Source: Rhodanobacter sp. C05
Lineage (GTDB): Bacteria > Pseudomonadota > Gammaproteobacteria > Xanthomonadales > Rhodanobacteraceae
DNA length: 64,000 bases
Direction of reading: 5' to 3'
Assembly: GCF_002001165.1 (NCBI RefSeq)
Contig: NZ_MUNQ01000006.1
Span: 1 to 64,000, forward strand
Shown: piece by piece, positions 53,643 through 63,584 of the stretch
Layout: every line of letters begins with the position of its first letter
Numbering within the stretch: position 1 is the first letter of the stretch
Program-made: the position numbers and the translations under genes
Notes under the pieces: model-generated
What the model saw: the letters and a program-made list of their open reading frames with translations, nothing else
The model's database searches: none
Told to the model about the DNA's origin: nothing

Positions 53643-54116
53643 ATGGCGAAAACGGAAGATATTTCCTTCGGTTATCTGCTCAGCGATGTGACCTTGCTGT
53701 TTCGCAAGCACTTCGACCGGCGCGCGGTGAAATTCGGGCTGACCCGCGCGCAATGGCGTGCAACCAAGATGTTGTACCACCGCGAAGGACTGCGGCAAAC
53801 CGAGCTGGCCGAATTCCTGGAAATGGAGCCGATCGCCGTCGGACGCGTGATCGATCGGTTGCAGGCTGCAGGTTTTGTCGAACGCCGTCCAGATCCAAAG
53901 GATCGCCGCGCATGGCGGCTGCATACCACCGAGCAGGCGCAGGTGATTGTCGGCGATATGGAATTGATCGCGCGTGATCTGCGCAAGGACGCCACCCGCG
54001 GCATCGACCATGACGAGCTGCAGCAGGCGTTGGCGGTGATCAACCGGATCAAGGAAAACCTGCTGGCGCTCGAACAGATGCAAGGCGACGCCGGGGAGGT
54101 CGGTTCTGAATCGTAA
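53643..54116 (+). CDS. MarR-family transcriptional regulator
   Basis: 157-aa winged-helix repressor. LTRAQWRATKMLYHREGLRQTELAEFLEMEPIAVGRVIDRLQAAGFVERRPDPKDRRAWRLHTTEQ is the MarR DNA-binding core with the D-x-R wing. Sits 214 bp before an RND efflux pair in the same direction, so it is likely to control it. Start at MAKTEDISF; the earlier ATG at 53598 is less likely. Confidence 0.92.
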   Translation: MAKTEDISFGYLLSDVTLLFRKHFDRRAVKFGLTRAQWRATKMLYHREGLRQTELAEFLEMEPIAVGRVIDRLQAAGFVERRPDPKDRRAWRLHTTEQAQVIVGDMELIARDLRKDATRGIDHDELQQALAVINRIKENLLALEQMQGDAGEVGSES

Positions 54117-54330
54117 AATCCTGAAGGACCAGTGCCATCGGTCCCGGTCCGCGCGGCACATCCAGAAGGCATAGTGCAGATCATGTCGTGACAGGTAACC
54201 GCAGCATTGCTGAGGTATTTGACGTCATTCGGGCAGCCGAACATCAGCGCCGGCCGTCACGTCTCATGGATCCAGCATATTGCGTGATATTGCCGCGGAT
54301 TCGCGGAACGGAACGACGAGTACGTGTCGC

Positions 54331-55446
54331 ATGTCACTGAAAAAACTTTTACTGATTATTGTCGTGCTGAGCGTGGCTGCGTTGCTCGCATTCTGGTACG
54401 GGCATCACCATGAGTCTGGAGTCAGGAAGTCGGCGGCGCCTACCGCGGTACCCGTCAAGGTGGCTATGGCAACACAGGGCGATGTCGATATTTCGCTCAG
54501 GCAGATAGGTAGCGTTGAAGCCTATTCGACGGTCACGGTAAGTTCGCAGGTGGATGGCCAGATCCAGTCGCTGGCCTTCGTGCCGGGTGCGCATGTGCGC
54601 AAAGGCGACCTGCTGGCCCGGATCGACCCGCGGCCACTGCAGGCGCAGTTGGACCAGGCCATCGGCAATGTGGCGCGCGACGAGGCGAATCTGGTCAAGG
54701 CCAAGGCTGACCTCGGGCGCTATGCTCCGCTGCTCGCCCGAGGCTATGTCGCGCAGACCGACATCGATACCTACAAGGCCAATCTCGGTGTGGCCCAGGC
54801 AGCGCTTCAGTCCGATCGCGCAGCCCAGGAGCTGGCCCAGACCCAGCTCGATTACACGCGGATCGTAGCGCCGTTCGACGGCGTGCTCGGTGCACCGCTG
54901 GTATACCCCGGTGCAGTCCTCACCGCCAACAACACCGGTATCGTGGTGCTCAACCAGATCGAACCGATCCGGGTGACCTTCGCGCTGCCGCAGGACAGCC
55001 TGCCTGCAGTGCGGCAGGCGCAGGCGCGTGGCGCCGTCAGCGTGCAGGCACAACTTGACGGTGCCGGCAGCAAGCCGATCAGCGGCACGCTGGAGTTCAT
55101 CAACAATGCCGTCGACATCACCACCAGCACGATCACCCTCAAGGCGCGTTTCGACAACAAGAACGATCAGCTGACTCCTGGCCAGTTCGTCAACGTGACC
55201 TTGCCGACGACCCGTATCGCCAACGCCATCTCGGTACCGGTTCTTGCATTGCAGAATTCGAGTGCCGGCACGTTCGTGTTCGTGTACAAGCCTGACGGCA
55301 CGATCGAGCAACGCACGGTGACTGCAAGCACGACGACGGTCGATCGGGTGGTGATCGACAAGGGACTGGCCGCAGGCGAGCAGGTGGTCATCGAGGGCCA
55401 GATGCTGCTGGTCGATGGCAGCCACGCGCGCATCAGCGCCAACTGA
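54331..55446 (+). CDS. RND efflux periplasmic adaptor (HlyD/MFP)
   Basis: 371-aa membrane-fusion protein: one N-terminal helix (KLLLIIVVLSVAALLAFWY), lipoyl halves (VSSQVDGQIQSLAFVPGAHVRKGDLLARIDPRPLQAQL and the return TRIVAPFDGVLG), a helical hairpin between them and a C-terminal barrel. Closest in style to MdtA-type adaptors. ATG at 54331 chosen for the signal/anchor. Runs into the RND pump 9 nt later. Confidence 0.92.
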   Translation: MSLKKLLLIIVVLSVAALLAFWYGHHHESGVRKSAAPTAVPVKVAMATQGDVDISLRQIGSVEAYSTVTVSSQVDGQIQSLAFVPGAHVRKGDLLARIDPRPLQAQLDQAIGNVARDEANLVKAKADLGRYAPLLARGYVAQTDIDTYKANLGVAQAALQSDRAAQELAQTQLDYTRIVAPFDGVLGAPLVYPGAVLTANNTGIVVLNQIEPIRVTFALPQDSLPAVRQAQARGAVSVQAQLDGAGSKPISGTLEFINNAVDITTSTITLKARFDNKNDQLTPGQFVNVTLPTTRIANAISVPVLALQNSSAGTFVFVYKPDGTIEQRTVTASTTTVDRVVIDKGLAAGEQVVIEGQMLLVDGSHARISAN

Positions 55447-55455
55447 GGGGCGCCC

Positions 55456-58400
55456 GTGAATCTGCCGGAACTCTGTATCCGCCGCCCGGTGATGACTACG
55501 CTGCTGATGGCAGCGCTGCTGGTATTCGGCGTCGTATCGTATCCACAGTTACCGGTCAACGAACTGCCGAACGTCGACTTTCCCACCATCAGCATTTCGG
55601 CCAGCCTGCCCGGCGCTTCGCCGCAGACCATGGCCTCGGCCGTGGCGACACCACTGGAATCGCAGTTGTCGACCATTGCCGGCATCAGCTCGATGAGTTC
55701 GACCAGTGCGCTGGGCGCCACCTCGATCACGCTCACATTCGAGCTGGATCGCAGCATCGACGGCGCGGCGCAGGACGTGCAGGCGGCCATCTCGGCGGCG
55801 CAACGCCAGCTGCCCACGCAGATGCCGACTCCGCCGACGTTCCGCAAGGTGAACCCGGCCGATGCACCGATCCTGTACATCGCGGTGACCTCGTCGACGC
55901 TGCCGCTGTCGACCGTGGACGACTACGGCGAGACCGAGCTGGCCCAGCAACTGTCGATGGTCGACGGCGTGGCCCAGGTGAGCGTCTACGGTTCGCAGAA
56001 ATACGCCGTGCGCATCAACGTCAATCCCGACAAGCTCGCTGCGGCCGGGATCGGCATCGATCAGGTGCAGAACGCGATTGCAGCGGCCAACGTCAACCAG
56101 TCCACCGGTTCGCTGTATGGCAGGCGGCAGCAGCTGCCGGTCAGCAGCGACGGCCAGCTGATGCGCGCGGCGGCATACAACAACGTGGTCGTGTCCTATC
56201 GCAACGGCGCACCGGTGCGGCTGGGCAACGTCGGGCATGCCGACGACAGCGTGCAGAACGATCAGGTGGCCAGCTGGTACAACGGGCAGCGCTCGATCCT
56301 GCTGGCGATACAGCGCCAGCCGGGGGCGAACACGGTGGACACGGTTGACCGGATCAAGGCCTTGCTGCCCGGCTTCGCGGCCACCTTGCCGCCCTCGGTC
56401 AAGCTCGACGTGCTGTATGACCGCTCGCAATCGATCCGTGCCTCGGTGGACGACGTGCAGTTCACCCTGCTGCTGGCCGGCGTACTGGTGGTGCTGGTGA
56501 TCTATCTGTTCCTCGGCAATCTCTCCGCCACGCTGATTCCGGCGGTGGCGCTGCCGATTTCGGTGATCGGCACGTTCGGCGTGATGTTTGCACTGGGCTA
56601 CAGCCTCGACAATCTTTCCCTGCTGGCTTTGACGCTGGCGGTAGGCTTCGTGGTGGACGATGCGATCGTGATGCTGGAGAACATCGTCCGGCACATGGAG
56701 ACCGGCCTGACGCCATTCGAGGCGTCGGTGAAGGGTGCCAACGAGATCGGCTTCACGATCATCTCGATGACCTTGTCGCTGATCGCGGTGTTCATCCCGG
56801 TGATGTTCATGGGTGGCATCGTGGGACGCCTGTTCCATGAGTTTGCGGTGACCATCAGCGTGTCCATTCTGGTTTCCGGCGTGGTGGCGGTGACGCTGAC
56901 ACCGATGCTGTGCAGCCGTTTCGTCAAGGCGCATGACCATGAGAACAAGAACTGGCTGATTGCCCGCTTCGATCGCGGCTTCAACGCCGTGCAGAATGGC
57001 TATACCCGCAGCCTGCACTGGAGCATGCAACGGCCGCGCTGGGTCGTGGCGTTGTTTGTGCTGAGCCTCGCGGTGACCGTGCTGTTGTTCTATGTGACGC
57101 CGATGGATTTCATTCCATCGGGCGACAGCGGCCAGCTGCGTGTGAATACACAAGCGGCAGACGGCGCGTCTTTCGACGAAATGGTGGCCCTGCAGCAGCG
57201 GTTGGCGGAGATTGCCGGCAAGGATCCAAATGTCGATTCGTACATGTCGTCGGTGGGTGCCGGTGGATCGCGTGCCACGGTCAACAACGGTTCGCTGCTA
57301 CTGGTGCTCAAGCCGGCCAGCGAGCGCCTGACACCCGACGAGATCATCAGCGAGCTGCGCAGGAAATTTGCCCAGGTGCCTGGCATCAAGGCCTATATCC
57401 AGAATCCACCGTCGATCCAGATCGGCGGGCGCCAGTCCAATTCGCAGTACCAGTACACCTTGCAGTCGACCGATCTGGATGCGCTGAACGGCTGGAGCAA
57501 CAAGGTGGCGGCGGCGTTCCAGCAGCTGCCGGGTTTCCGCGACGTCACCAGCGATCTGGACATCAACAGTCCGTCGATCGACGTCAAGGTGAACCGCGAG
57601 AAGCTGGCGCCGCTGGGTCTGACCATGGCACAGGTGCAGTCGGCGCTCGGCATTGCCTTCGGCGCCAACCAGATTTCCACGATCTACAGTGCGGCGACCG
57701 AGTACTGGGTGATCATGCAGGTCGACCGGCCGATGCAGAATGATCCGGCGGTACTGTCAAAACTGTACGTGACATCCAGCAGCGGCACGCTGGTGCCATT
57801 GTCCACGGTGGCCACGTTCGATCGTGAGGCACAGGTGCTCACGGTGAACCACCAGGGCCAGCTGCCAGCGGTGACGGTATCGTTCAATCTCGCCGCGGGT
57901 GTCTCGTTGAGCGACGCGGTGGCCAGCATGAATGCCGCGATGACCAGGATCGGCCTGCCGGCGACGATCACCGGCAGTGTGCAGGGCACGGCGCAGGCCT
58001 TCCAGCAGTCCATGCAGGGCATGGGTCTGTTGCTGTTGCTGGCAGTGTTCGTGATCTACCTGGTGCTTGGCATCCTGTACGAAAGCTTCATCCATCCGTT
58101 GACCATTCTTTCCGGCTTGCCTGCCGCCGGCGTGGGTGCGTTGCTCACCCTGGTGCTGTTCCACGCATCGCTGGATCTGTTCGCCTTCGTCGGCATCGTG
58201 ATGCTGGTCGGCATCGTCAAGAAGAACGCGATCATGCTGATCGACTTTGCGCTGGAACGGCAGAACGTCGAGAACATGGCACCGCCTGATGCGATCTTCG
58301 AAGCCTGCAAGGTGCGCTTCCGTCCGATCATGATGACCACGATGGCCGCCTTCGCCGGCACGCTGCCGATCGCGCTGGGTATTGGCGCCGGTGCCGATAC

Positions 58401-58554
58401 ACGCCGTTCGCTGGGTCTGGCCGTGGTCGGTGGGCTGGTCGTCTCGCAGGTGCTCACGCTGTACCTGACACCAGTGATCTATATCTACATGGATCGTCTG
58501 CAAAGGCGTTTTGCCCGTGATCGAGGCAACGCGTTGACTGCATCCGCCGACTGA
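55456..58554 (+). CDS. RND multidrug efflux pump (MdtB/MdtC-like)
   Basis: 1032-aa inner-membrane proton/drug antiporter. Opening MNLPELCIRRPVMTTLLMAALLVFGVVSYPQLPVNELPNVDFPTI, the GASPQTMASAVATPLE loop and VGFVVDDAIVMLENIVRHMETG (proton-relay Asp pair) are standard; about 12 membrane helices with two large periplasmic loops. The NELPNVDFPTI start is nearer MdtB/MdtC than AcrB. GTG start. Outer-membrane channel not in this operon. Confidence 0.95.
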   Translation: MNLPELCIRRPVMTTLLMAALLVFGVVSYPQLPVNELPNVDFPTISISASLPGASPQTMASAVATPLESQLSTIAGISSMSSTSALGATSITLTFELDRSIDGAAQDVQAAISAAQRQLPTQMPTPPTFRKVNPADAPILYIAVTSSTLPLSTVDDYGETELAQQLSMVDGVAQVSVYGSQKYAVRINVNPDKLAAAGIGIDQVQNAIAAANVNQSTGSLYGRRQQLPVSSDGQLMRAAAYNNVVVSYRNGAPVRLGNVGHADDSVQNDQVASWYNGQRSILLAIQRQPGANTVDTVDRIKALLPGFAATLPPSVKLDVLYDRSQSIRASVDDVQFTLLLAGVLVVLVIYLFLGNLSATLIPAVALPISVIGTFGVMFALGYSLDNLSLLALTLAVGFVVDDAIVMLENIVRHMETGLTPFEASVKGANEIGFTIISMTLSLIAVFIPVMFMGGIVGRLFHEFAVTISVSILVSGVVAVTLTPMLCSRFVKAHDHENKNWLIARFDRGFNAVQNGYTRSLHWSMQRPRWVVALFVLSLAVTVLLFYVTPMDFIPSGDSGQLRVNTQAADGASFDEMVALQQRLAEIAGKDPNVDSYMSSVGAGGSRATVNNGSLLLVLKPASERLTPDEIISELRRKFAQVPGIKAYIQNPPSIQIGGRQSNSQYQYTLQSTDLDALNGWSNKVAAAFQQLPGFRDVTSDLDINSPSIDVKVNREKLAPLGLTMAQVQSALGIAFGANQISTIYSAATEYWVIMQVDRPMQNDPAVLSKLYVTSSSGTLVPLSTVATFDREAQVLTVNHQGQLPAVTVSFNLAAGVSLSDAVASMNAAMTRIGLPATITGSVQGTAQAFQQSMQGMGLLLLLAVFVIYLVLGILYESFIHPLTILSGLPAAGVGALLTLVLFHASLDLFAFVGIVMLVGIVKKNAIMLIDFALERQNVENMAPPDAIFEACKVRFRPIMMTTMAAFAGTLPIALGIGAGADTRRSLGLAVVGGLVVSQVLTLYLTPVIYIYMDRLQRRFARDRGNALTASAD

Positions 58555-58586
58555 TATCTGGGTGGCGAGTTCTGGCGTGATCTGAA

Positions 58587-58620
58587 ACGAAGAAGGCGGC
58601 CCGCAGGCCGCCTTCTTCGT
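58587..58620. terminator. Bidirectional terminator between RND pump and M28 peptidase
   Basis: 15-bp perfect stem (ACGAAGAAGGCGGCC and its complement) with loop CGCA; outer stem nearly the same as at 27599-27630. Separates convergent genes. Confidence 0.85.
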
Positions 58621-58650
58621 CAGAGGTTCATGCGGTAGCGATTATTGCGA

Positions 58651-60090
58651 TTATTCGCCGGCTCCGTCGCCGGCAAACGCGCCGGGTGCGGAACCGAAGT
58701 CGCCGTCGGCTTGTGCTGCCATGTACGAGAAGGTGGCATACACCGCCACGTTCTGCGCCAGCTGCTTCGGGTCGATCTTGTCCAGCGTATCGTTGGCCGT
58801 GTGGTGCCAGTCGAAGTAATAGGTGCCGTCCTGGGTCAGCGACAGTGCCGCCATACCCTTGCCGTGCATCTGCGACAGATCCGAACCACCGCCACCCGGA
58901 TGCTGTGGATCGTAAGCCACACCAATCGGCGCGAGCACCTTGGCGATCTGGCCAATCGCGTCGCGCGCCTCGGGCTTGACGCTGGCGCTCATGCGCCAGA
59001 CCGGACCGGAACCGAAATCGGATTCGGTGCCAAGCTGGAACTTGCCAACTTCGGCGGCGTGCTTCTCGGCATATGCCTTGCCGCCCCACAGGCCCATTTC
59101 CTCGTTGGCGAATGCGATGACGCGGATCGTGCGGTCCGGTCGCTGCGGCAGATCATGGATCAGTTTGCCGGCGGCCATCGCGATCGCTACACCGGCGCCG
59201 TCGTCGATCGCCCCGGTGCCTGGATCCCAGGAGTCCAGATGACCACCGATCGCGACCACCTGATCGGGATGCTTCCTGCCGGTGATCTCGCCGATAACAT
59301 TCGCGCCGGTGTACTGGCCGACGATGCCGCAATCCAGATCCAGCTTCACCGTGACCGGCTTGCCGTAGGCCAGCACGCGCTCAAGCTGGTCGGCATCAGG
59401 GTTGGACAGCGCAGCGGCGGGGATCGCCTTGGCCGGATCGGTGAAGCCGGTCATGCCGGTATGCGCAATGCGCTGCTGCGCATCGGTGCCAGCCGAACGC
59501 AGCAGATAGCCGGCGGCGCCCTTCGCCGCAGCGATTACCGGGCCGCCGACGCGCACGGCTGAACCCATGCCGTAGTCGTGACCGTCCTTTGCACGCTGCA
59601 TGCGATAGCCGATATAGACGATCCGGCCTTTCACGCTGGCCGGGTCGGCTGCCTTCAACGCGTCCAGACTGTCGAACTTCACCACCTGCGCGGTAAGACC
59701 ACCCTTCGGTGTACCGGGTGAATAACCCAGTGCGGTCAACACCAGCGGTTGCGGAAACGGCGCCACGATCGCGCCATGTTCGCTGTGGCGCTCCCACAAC
59801 GGGAACGTGACTGCTTCCGTATAGACCTTGTCGTAGCCGAGCGACTTGAACTTGGCGATCGCCCAGTTGCGTGCACGCTGGTCGGCGTCGCTGCCGGCCA
59901 AGCGCGGGCCGATCTCGGTGGTCAGCGATTCGACGATCCGGTAGCCGGTGTCGTCGTGCATGGCCTGGTCGCGCAGCTGTTCGGCTGTGTTTACCGCTGC
60001 GGCGGGAATGCTGGTTGGGCTGGCGGCGCTGGCCATGCCAGTGGCCAGCAGCAGGCTGGCAGTGAGCATGGTGAGGGGGAGATGGCGCAT
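58651..60090 (-). CDS. M28-family metallopeptidase, exported
   Basis: 479-aa peptidase with a signal peptide (LTMLTASLLLATGMASA), a PA-type insert (about 110-220) and an M28 zinc domain: GGHLDSWDPGTGAIDDGAG (His, Asp), IAFANEEMGLWGG (catalytic Glu pair), and a late DWHHTANDTLDKID His. Likely a periplasmic aminopeptidase or carboxypeptidase; substrate unknown. Monocistronic. Confidence 0.92.
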   Translation of the reverse strand: MRHLPLTMLTASLLLATGMASAASPTSIPAAAVNTAEQLRDQAMHDDTGYRIVESLTTEIGPRLAGSDADQRARNWAIAKFKSLGYDKVYTEAVTFPLWERHSEHGAIVAPFPQPLVLTALGYSPGTPKGGLTAQVVKFDSLDALKAADPASVKGRIVYIGYRMQRAKDGHDYGMGSAVRVGGPVIAAAKGAAGYLLRSAGTDAQQRIAHTGMTGFTDPAKAIPAAALSNPDADQLERVLAYGKPVTVKLDLDCGIVGQYTGANVIGEITGRKHPDQVVAIGGHLDSWDPGTGAIDDGAGVAIAMAAGKLIHDLPQRPDRTIRVIAFANEEMGLWGGKAYAEKHAAEVGKFQLGTESDFGSGPVWRMSASVKPEARDAIGQIAKVLAPIGVAYDPQHPGGGGSDLSQMHGKGMAALSLTQDGTYYFDWHHTANDTLDKIDPKQLAQNVAVYATFSYMAAQADGDFGSAPGAFAGDGAGE

Positions 60091-60227
60091 CGGGGGAACT
60101 CCGTGGGAGCAAACCCCGATTATGGCGCGGTTATCGAGTACTGCTTAGGCCGGAAGTCATGTTGCCCTGGAAACAACAAGGGCGTGGCCATCCAGGAATG
60201 GGCCGGCCCTCGAATGAGGTCGTCGCC

Positions 60228-60638
60228 TTACGGCTTGTTCTTCAGCAGGTCGCGGATCTCGGTGAGCAGCGCCACGTCAGCCGGCGGTGGCGCCGGGGCC
60301 GCTTCCTGTTTCTTCTGCATGCTGTTGATCGCCTTGACCACGATGAAGATCGCGACCGCGATGATGAGGAAGGTGATCACGGTGTTGATGAAATCGCCAT
60401 AACCAACAGCCACTTCGGCGATCTTGTGTTTCGGATCGCTGTCATCGCCCGGCTTGAGCACCCATTTCAGCTGGCTGAAATCGATGCCGCCGGTGAGCAT
60501 GCCGATCGGCGGCATGATGATCTTGTCGACCAACGAACTGACGATCTTGCCGAACGCGCCGCCGATGACGACACCGACCGCCAGATCAACGACACTGCCG
60601 CGCATGGCGAAAGCCTTGAATTCCTGCAGCATGCTCAT
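60228..60638 (-). CDS. mscL: Large-conductance mechanosensitive channel
   Basis: 136-aa pressure-release channel. [37 protein letters not shown] is the TM1 region, TM2 is [23 protein letters not shown], and the C-terminal helix ends [12 protein letters not shown]. Full length (E. coli 136). Confidence 0.98.
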   Translation of the reverse strand: MSMLQEFKAFAMRGSVVDLAVGVVIGGAFGKIVSSLVDKIIMPPIGMLTGGIDFSQLKWVLKPGDDSDPKHKIAEVAVGYGDFINTVITFLIIAVAIFIVVKAINSMQKKQEAAPAPPPADVALLTEIRDLLKNKP

Positions 60639-60721
60639 GCTCTATCTCCGTAGGTTGGGCCGAATGGCCTATGGACTTTAACGCAGGAATATCGTTGCGC
60701 ACAGATGTGTGGCGCATGATT

Positions 60722-61408
60722 TCAGACGATCCGACCACCCAGTTCGGCAACGCCCACCAGCTCGGCAAGGAAGCGATCACCACGTTGCAACGCAGCAACG
60801 CCGGCTGGTGTGCCGGTGAAGATCAGGTCGCCCGCTTTCAGCTCGAACAGCGTGGACAACACCGCAATAATTTGCGGCACGCCATGTACCATTTCACCCA
60901 GGGTGGTCTGCTGGCGTTGCTCGCCGTTGACGCTCAGGCGCAATACGCTGCCTGCGTCCAGCATCACTTCCGCTGCCGGGCGCAGTGCGGAAACCGGGGC
61001 GGAATGATCGAACGCCTTGGCCACGTCCCACGGATGTCCCTTGGCTTTGGCCAGCGCCTGCAGGTCACGGCGCGTCAGATCCAGTCCCACGCCATAGCCC
61101 CACACCAGCGCGGTGGCCTGTTCCGGCGTGAGATCGCGGCCACCGTTGCCGATCGCCACCACCATCTCCACTTCGTGGTGCAGGTCGGTCGTGGCCGAGG
61201 GATAGGGCACATCGGCACCGTCGCTGACGACCGCGTCGGCCGGCTTGCAGAAGAACATCGGTGCGGACTTGTCTACGCTGGCTCCCATCTCGCGAGCATG
61301 CTCGGCGTAATTGCGGCCGATGCAGAACACCCGGCGGATCGGGAAGCGCTGGTCGCTGCCGATGATCGGCAGGCTGGGAAGAGCTGGTGGCACGATCGTG
61401 TAGGTCAT
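60722..61408 (-). CDS. Fumarylacetoacetate hydrolase family protein
   Basis: 228-aa FAH-fold enzyme. Metal ligands in RNYAEHAREMG, FFCKPADAVV and TTDLHHEVEMVVAIG (E-x-E type); later AFDHSAPVSAL and LIFTGTPAGVA. Closest to the fumarylpyruvate hydrolase / oxaloacetate decarboxylase-like group; exact reaction not assignable. Start at MTYTIVPPALP; an upstream frame to 61717 is rejected. Confidence 0.9.
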   Translation of the reverse strand: MTYTIVPPALPSLPIIGSDQRFPIRRVFCIGRNYAEHAREMGASVDKSAPMFFCKPADAVVSDGADVPYPSATTDLHHEVEMVVAIGNGGRDLTPEQATALVWGYGVGLDLTRRDLQALAKAKGHPWDVAKAFDHSAPVSALRPAAEVMLDAGSVLRLSVNGEQRQQTTLGEMVHGVPQIIAVLSTLFELKAGDLIFTGTPAGVAALQRGDRFLAELVGVAELGGRIV

Positions 61409-61564
61409 GCCGGCAAGCGTAGCAAACTGATCAGAAGGCGGCAGGGGCTTGCATGGGTGACAGCTGTCATTGACGATGGCTGATGCTGCACCCTGATGGC
61501 GCTGCAGCCGACCCGCCATTCTTGTACTTGTCGAGCAACCGGCCGAACCGGATAGGGAGTCAGG

Positions 61565-62806
61565 GTGAGCAATGCCGATCTGTTGAAGGAACTGCGCATC
61601 GAGCGCCACCAGCGCGACGATCACGATGGTGGCGGTGGTCGCTGGCCGTGGATCATTGGCGCGATCGTCCTGATCTTGCTGCTGCTGGGGGGCGCCGGCT
61701 GGATGTTGTTCGGGCACCGCCCATTGCCAGTGCAGACTGCGGTCGCGGTGACTCCCTCATCAGACAGTGAGGCGGGCGCGGTGCTGCAGGCCACCGGCTA
61801 TGTCACGGCACGGAGGCAGGCGACCGTGTCCGCGCAGATCACCGGCACGCTGACCGCAGTGCTGATCGAAGAGGGTGACCACGTCACCAAGGATCAAGTG
61901 CTGGCACGGCTGGACGACAGTGCCTACAAGGCGGCTCTCGACACGGCCAAGGCCCAGGCGGCTGCAGCGCATGCACTGGCGACGCAGTACCAGGCCCAGC
62001 TGGCACAAAATCTGCGCGATGCGGCGCGTCAGCAGTCGCTGGCTGCGCAGGGGCTGGTATCGAAACAGTCGGCCGAGCAGGCGCTTACACTGGCCGACAG
62101 CACGCGCGCCCAGCTCGCGTCGCAGCAGAAACAGGCAGTCTCCGCCGATGCCCAGGTCGTCGGTGCGCAGGTCAATTTCGATTACTGCGTGGTGCGTGCA
62201 CCATTCACCGGCGTGATCACCACCAAGGACGCGCAGGTCGGCGAGATCATCTCGCCGTTCTCCGCGGGTGGCGGCTTCACCCGCACCGGCGTCGGTACCA
62301 TCGTCGACATGGATTCGCTCGAAGTCGACGTCGATGTCAACGAAGCCTATATCGGCCGGGTCAAACCGGGCATGTCAGCCGAAGCGGTACTGGATGCCTA
62401 TCCGGACTGGAAGATTCCCGCCCACGTGATCGCCATCGTACCGGCGGCCGACCGCGGCAAGGCCACCATCAAGGTGCGCGTGGCGCTGGAGAAAAAAGAC
62501 GCGCGCATCGTGCCCGACATGGGAGTGCGGGTATCGTTCCTCGAAGTGAAACCGCAGGCCAGCGCGCAAGCACCGCAGGGCGTGCTGGTGCCGGCTACGG
62601 CAATCGTGCAGCGCGATGGGCACAGCGTGGTGTTCGTGGTCGAGGGTGAGCAGGCGCATCAGCGCATCGTGAATCCGGCAGCTCAGGCCTATGGCGAGCT
62701 GCGTCTGCTGCCGACGGCGGTGAAGCCCGGCGACAGCGTGGTGGTGGCGCCACCGGCAGGGTTGCACGACGGCTCGGATGTCCGGGTCGAACGCGACAAA
62801 TCCTGA
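61565..62806 (+). CDS. MacA-like periplasmic adaptor (HlyD)
   Basis: 413-aa membrane-fusion protein with a cytoplasmic N-terminus, one helix (IIGAIVLILLLLGGAGWML), lipoyl halves (VSAQITGTLTAVLIEEGDHVTKDQVLARLDDSAYKAAL and VRAPFTGVITTKDAQVG), a long helical hairpin and barrel domains. Followed by a MacB-type ATPase and permease, so it is the adaptor of an ABC exporter. GTG start after a GGGAG. Confidence 0.9.
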   Translation: MSNADLLKELRIERHQRDDHDGGGGRWPWIIGAIVLILLLLGGAGWMLFGHRPLPVQTAVAVTPSSDSEAGAVLQATGYVTARRQATVSAQITGTLTAVLIEEGDHVTKDQVLARLDDSAYKAALDTAKAQAAAAHALATQYQAQLAQNLRDAARQQSLAAQGLVSKQSAEQALTLADSTRAQLASQQKQAVSADAQVVGAQVNFDYCVVRAPFTGVITTKDAQVGEIISPFSAGGGFTRTGVGTIVDMDSLEVDVDVNEAYIGRVKPGMSAEAVLDAYPDWKIPAHVIAIVPAADRGKATIKVRVALEKKDARIVPDMGVRVSFLEVKPQASAQAPQGVLVPATAIVQRDGHSVVFVVEGEQAHQRIVNPAAQAYGELRLLPTAVKPGDSVVVAPPAGLHDGSDVRVERDKS

Positions 62807-62884
62807 TGCTGTCGTCGATCTGCCGCTGCCTCATTCGTCGATATACGGTCGAGCCAACAGATTCCTAATCTTCATCGGAGAAAC

Positions 62885-63574
62885 ATGATGGGTACATTGA
62901 TCGATATCCAGAATCTCGCCAAGGCCTACGAGCGCGGCAAGCAGAAGGTCGAAGTGCTGCACCACGTCAACCTGGCGATCGCCGAAGGTGATTTCCTGGC
63001 GCTGATGGGGCCGTCCGGTTCCGGCAAGACCACCTTGCTGAACCTGATCGGCGGACTGGACACACCAAGCGCTGGAAGCATCACCGTAGGTGGCCAGCGC
63101 ATCGATCAGCTGGGCGGTGGTGCGCTGGCGAAGTGGCGCGCATCGAACGTTGGATTTGTCTTCCAGTTCTACAACCTGATGCCGATGCTGTCGGCGCAGC
63201 GCAATGTCGAGTTGCCGCTGCTGCTGACCAAGCTCTCCGGTGCCCAGCGCAGAAAGAACGCTTCGATCGCCTTGCAGCTGGTGGGCCTGGCTGATCGCGC
63301 CAGCCACAAGCCGAGCGAGTTGTCCGGCGGTCAGCAACAGCGCGTGGCGATCGCCCGCGCCATTGTTTCCGACCCGACCCTGCTGGTCTGCGACGAGCCG
63401 ACCGGCGACCTGGATCGCCAGTCGGCGGAAGATGTGCTCGGCCTGCTGCAGCAGCTCAACCGCGAACACGGCAAGACCATCGTGATGGTCACCCACGATC
63501 CGAAGGCAGCCGAATACGCCAGCCACACGCTGCATCTGGACAAGGGCACCCTGGTCGAACAGGCAACGGCGTGA
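62885..63574 (+). CDS. ABC exporter ATPase (MacB/LolD-like)
   Basis: 229-aa ATPase. Walker [16 protein letters not shown]-loop [18 protein letters not shown], signature [16 protein letters not shown], Walker [14 protein letters not shown]-loop MVTHD. Matches the MacB/LolD subgroup that drives mechanical transport across the periplasm. 78 nt after the adaptor, 10 nt before the permease; ATG at 62888 is also possible. Confidence 0.95.
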   Translation: MMGTLIDIQNLAKAYERGKQKVEVLHHVNLAIAEGDFLALMGPSGSGKTTLLNLIGGLDTPSAGSITVGGQRIDQLGGGALAKWRASNVGFVFQFYNLMPMLSAQRNVELPLLLTKLSGAQRRKNASIALQLVGLADRASHKPSELSGGQQQRVAIARAIVSDPTLLVCDEPTGDLDRQSAEDVLGLLQQLNREHGKTIVMVTHDPKAAEYASHTLHLDKGTLVEQATA

Positions 63575-63584
63575 GGACACTACG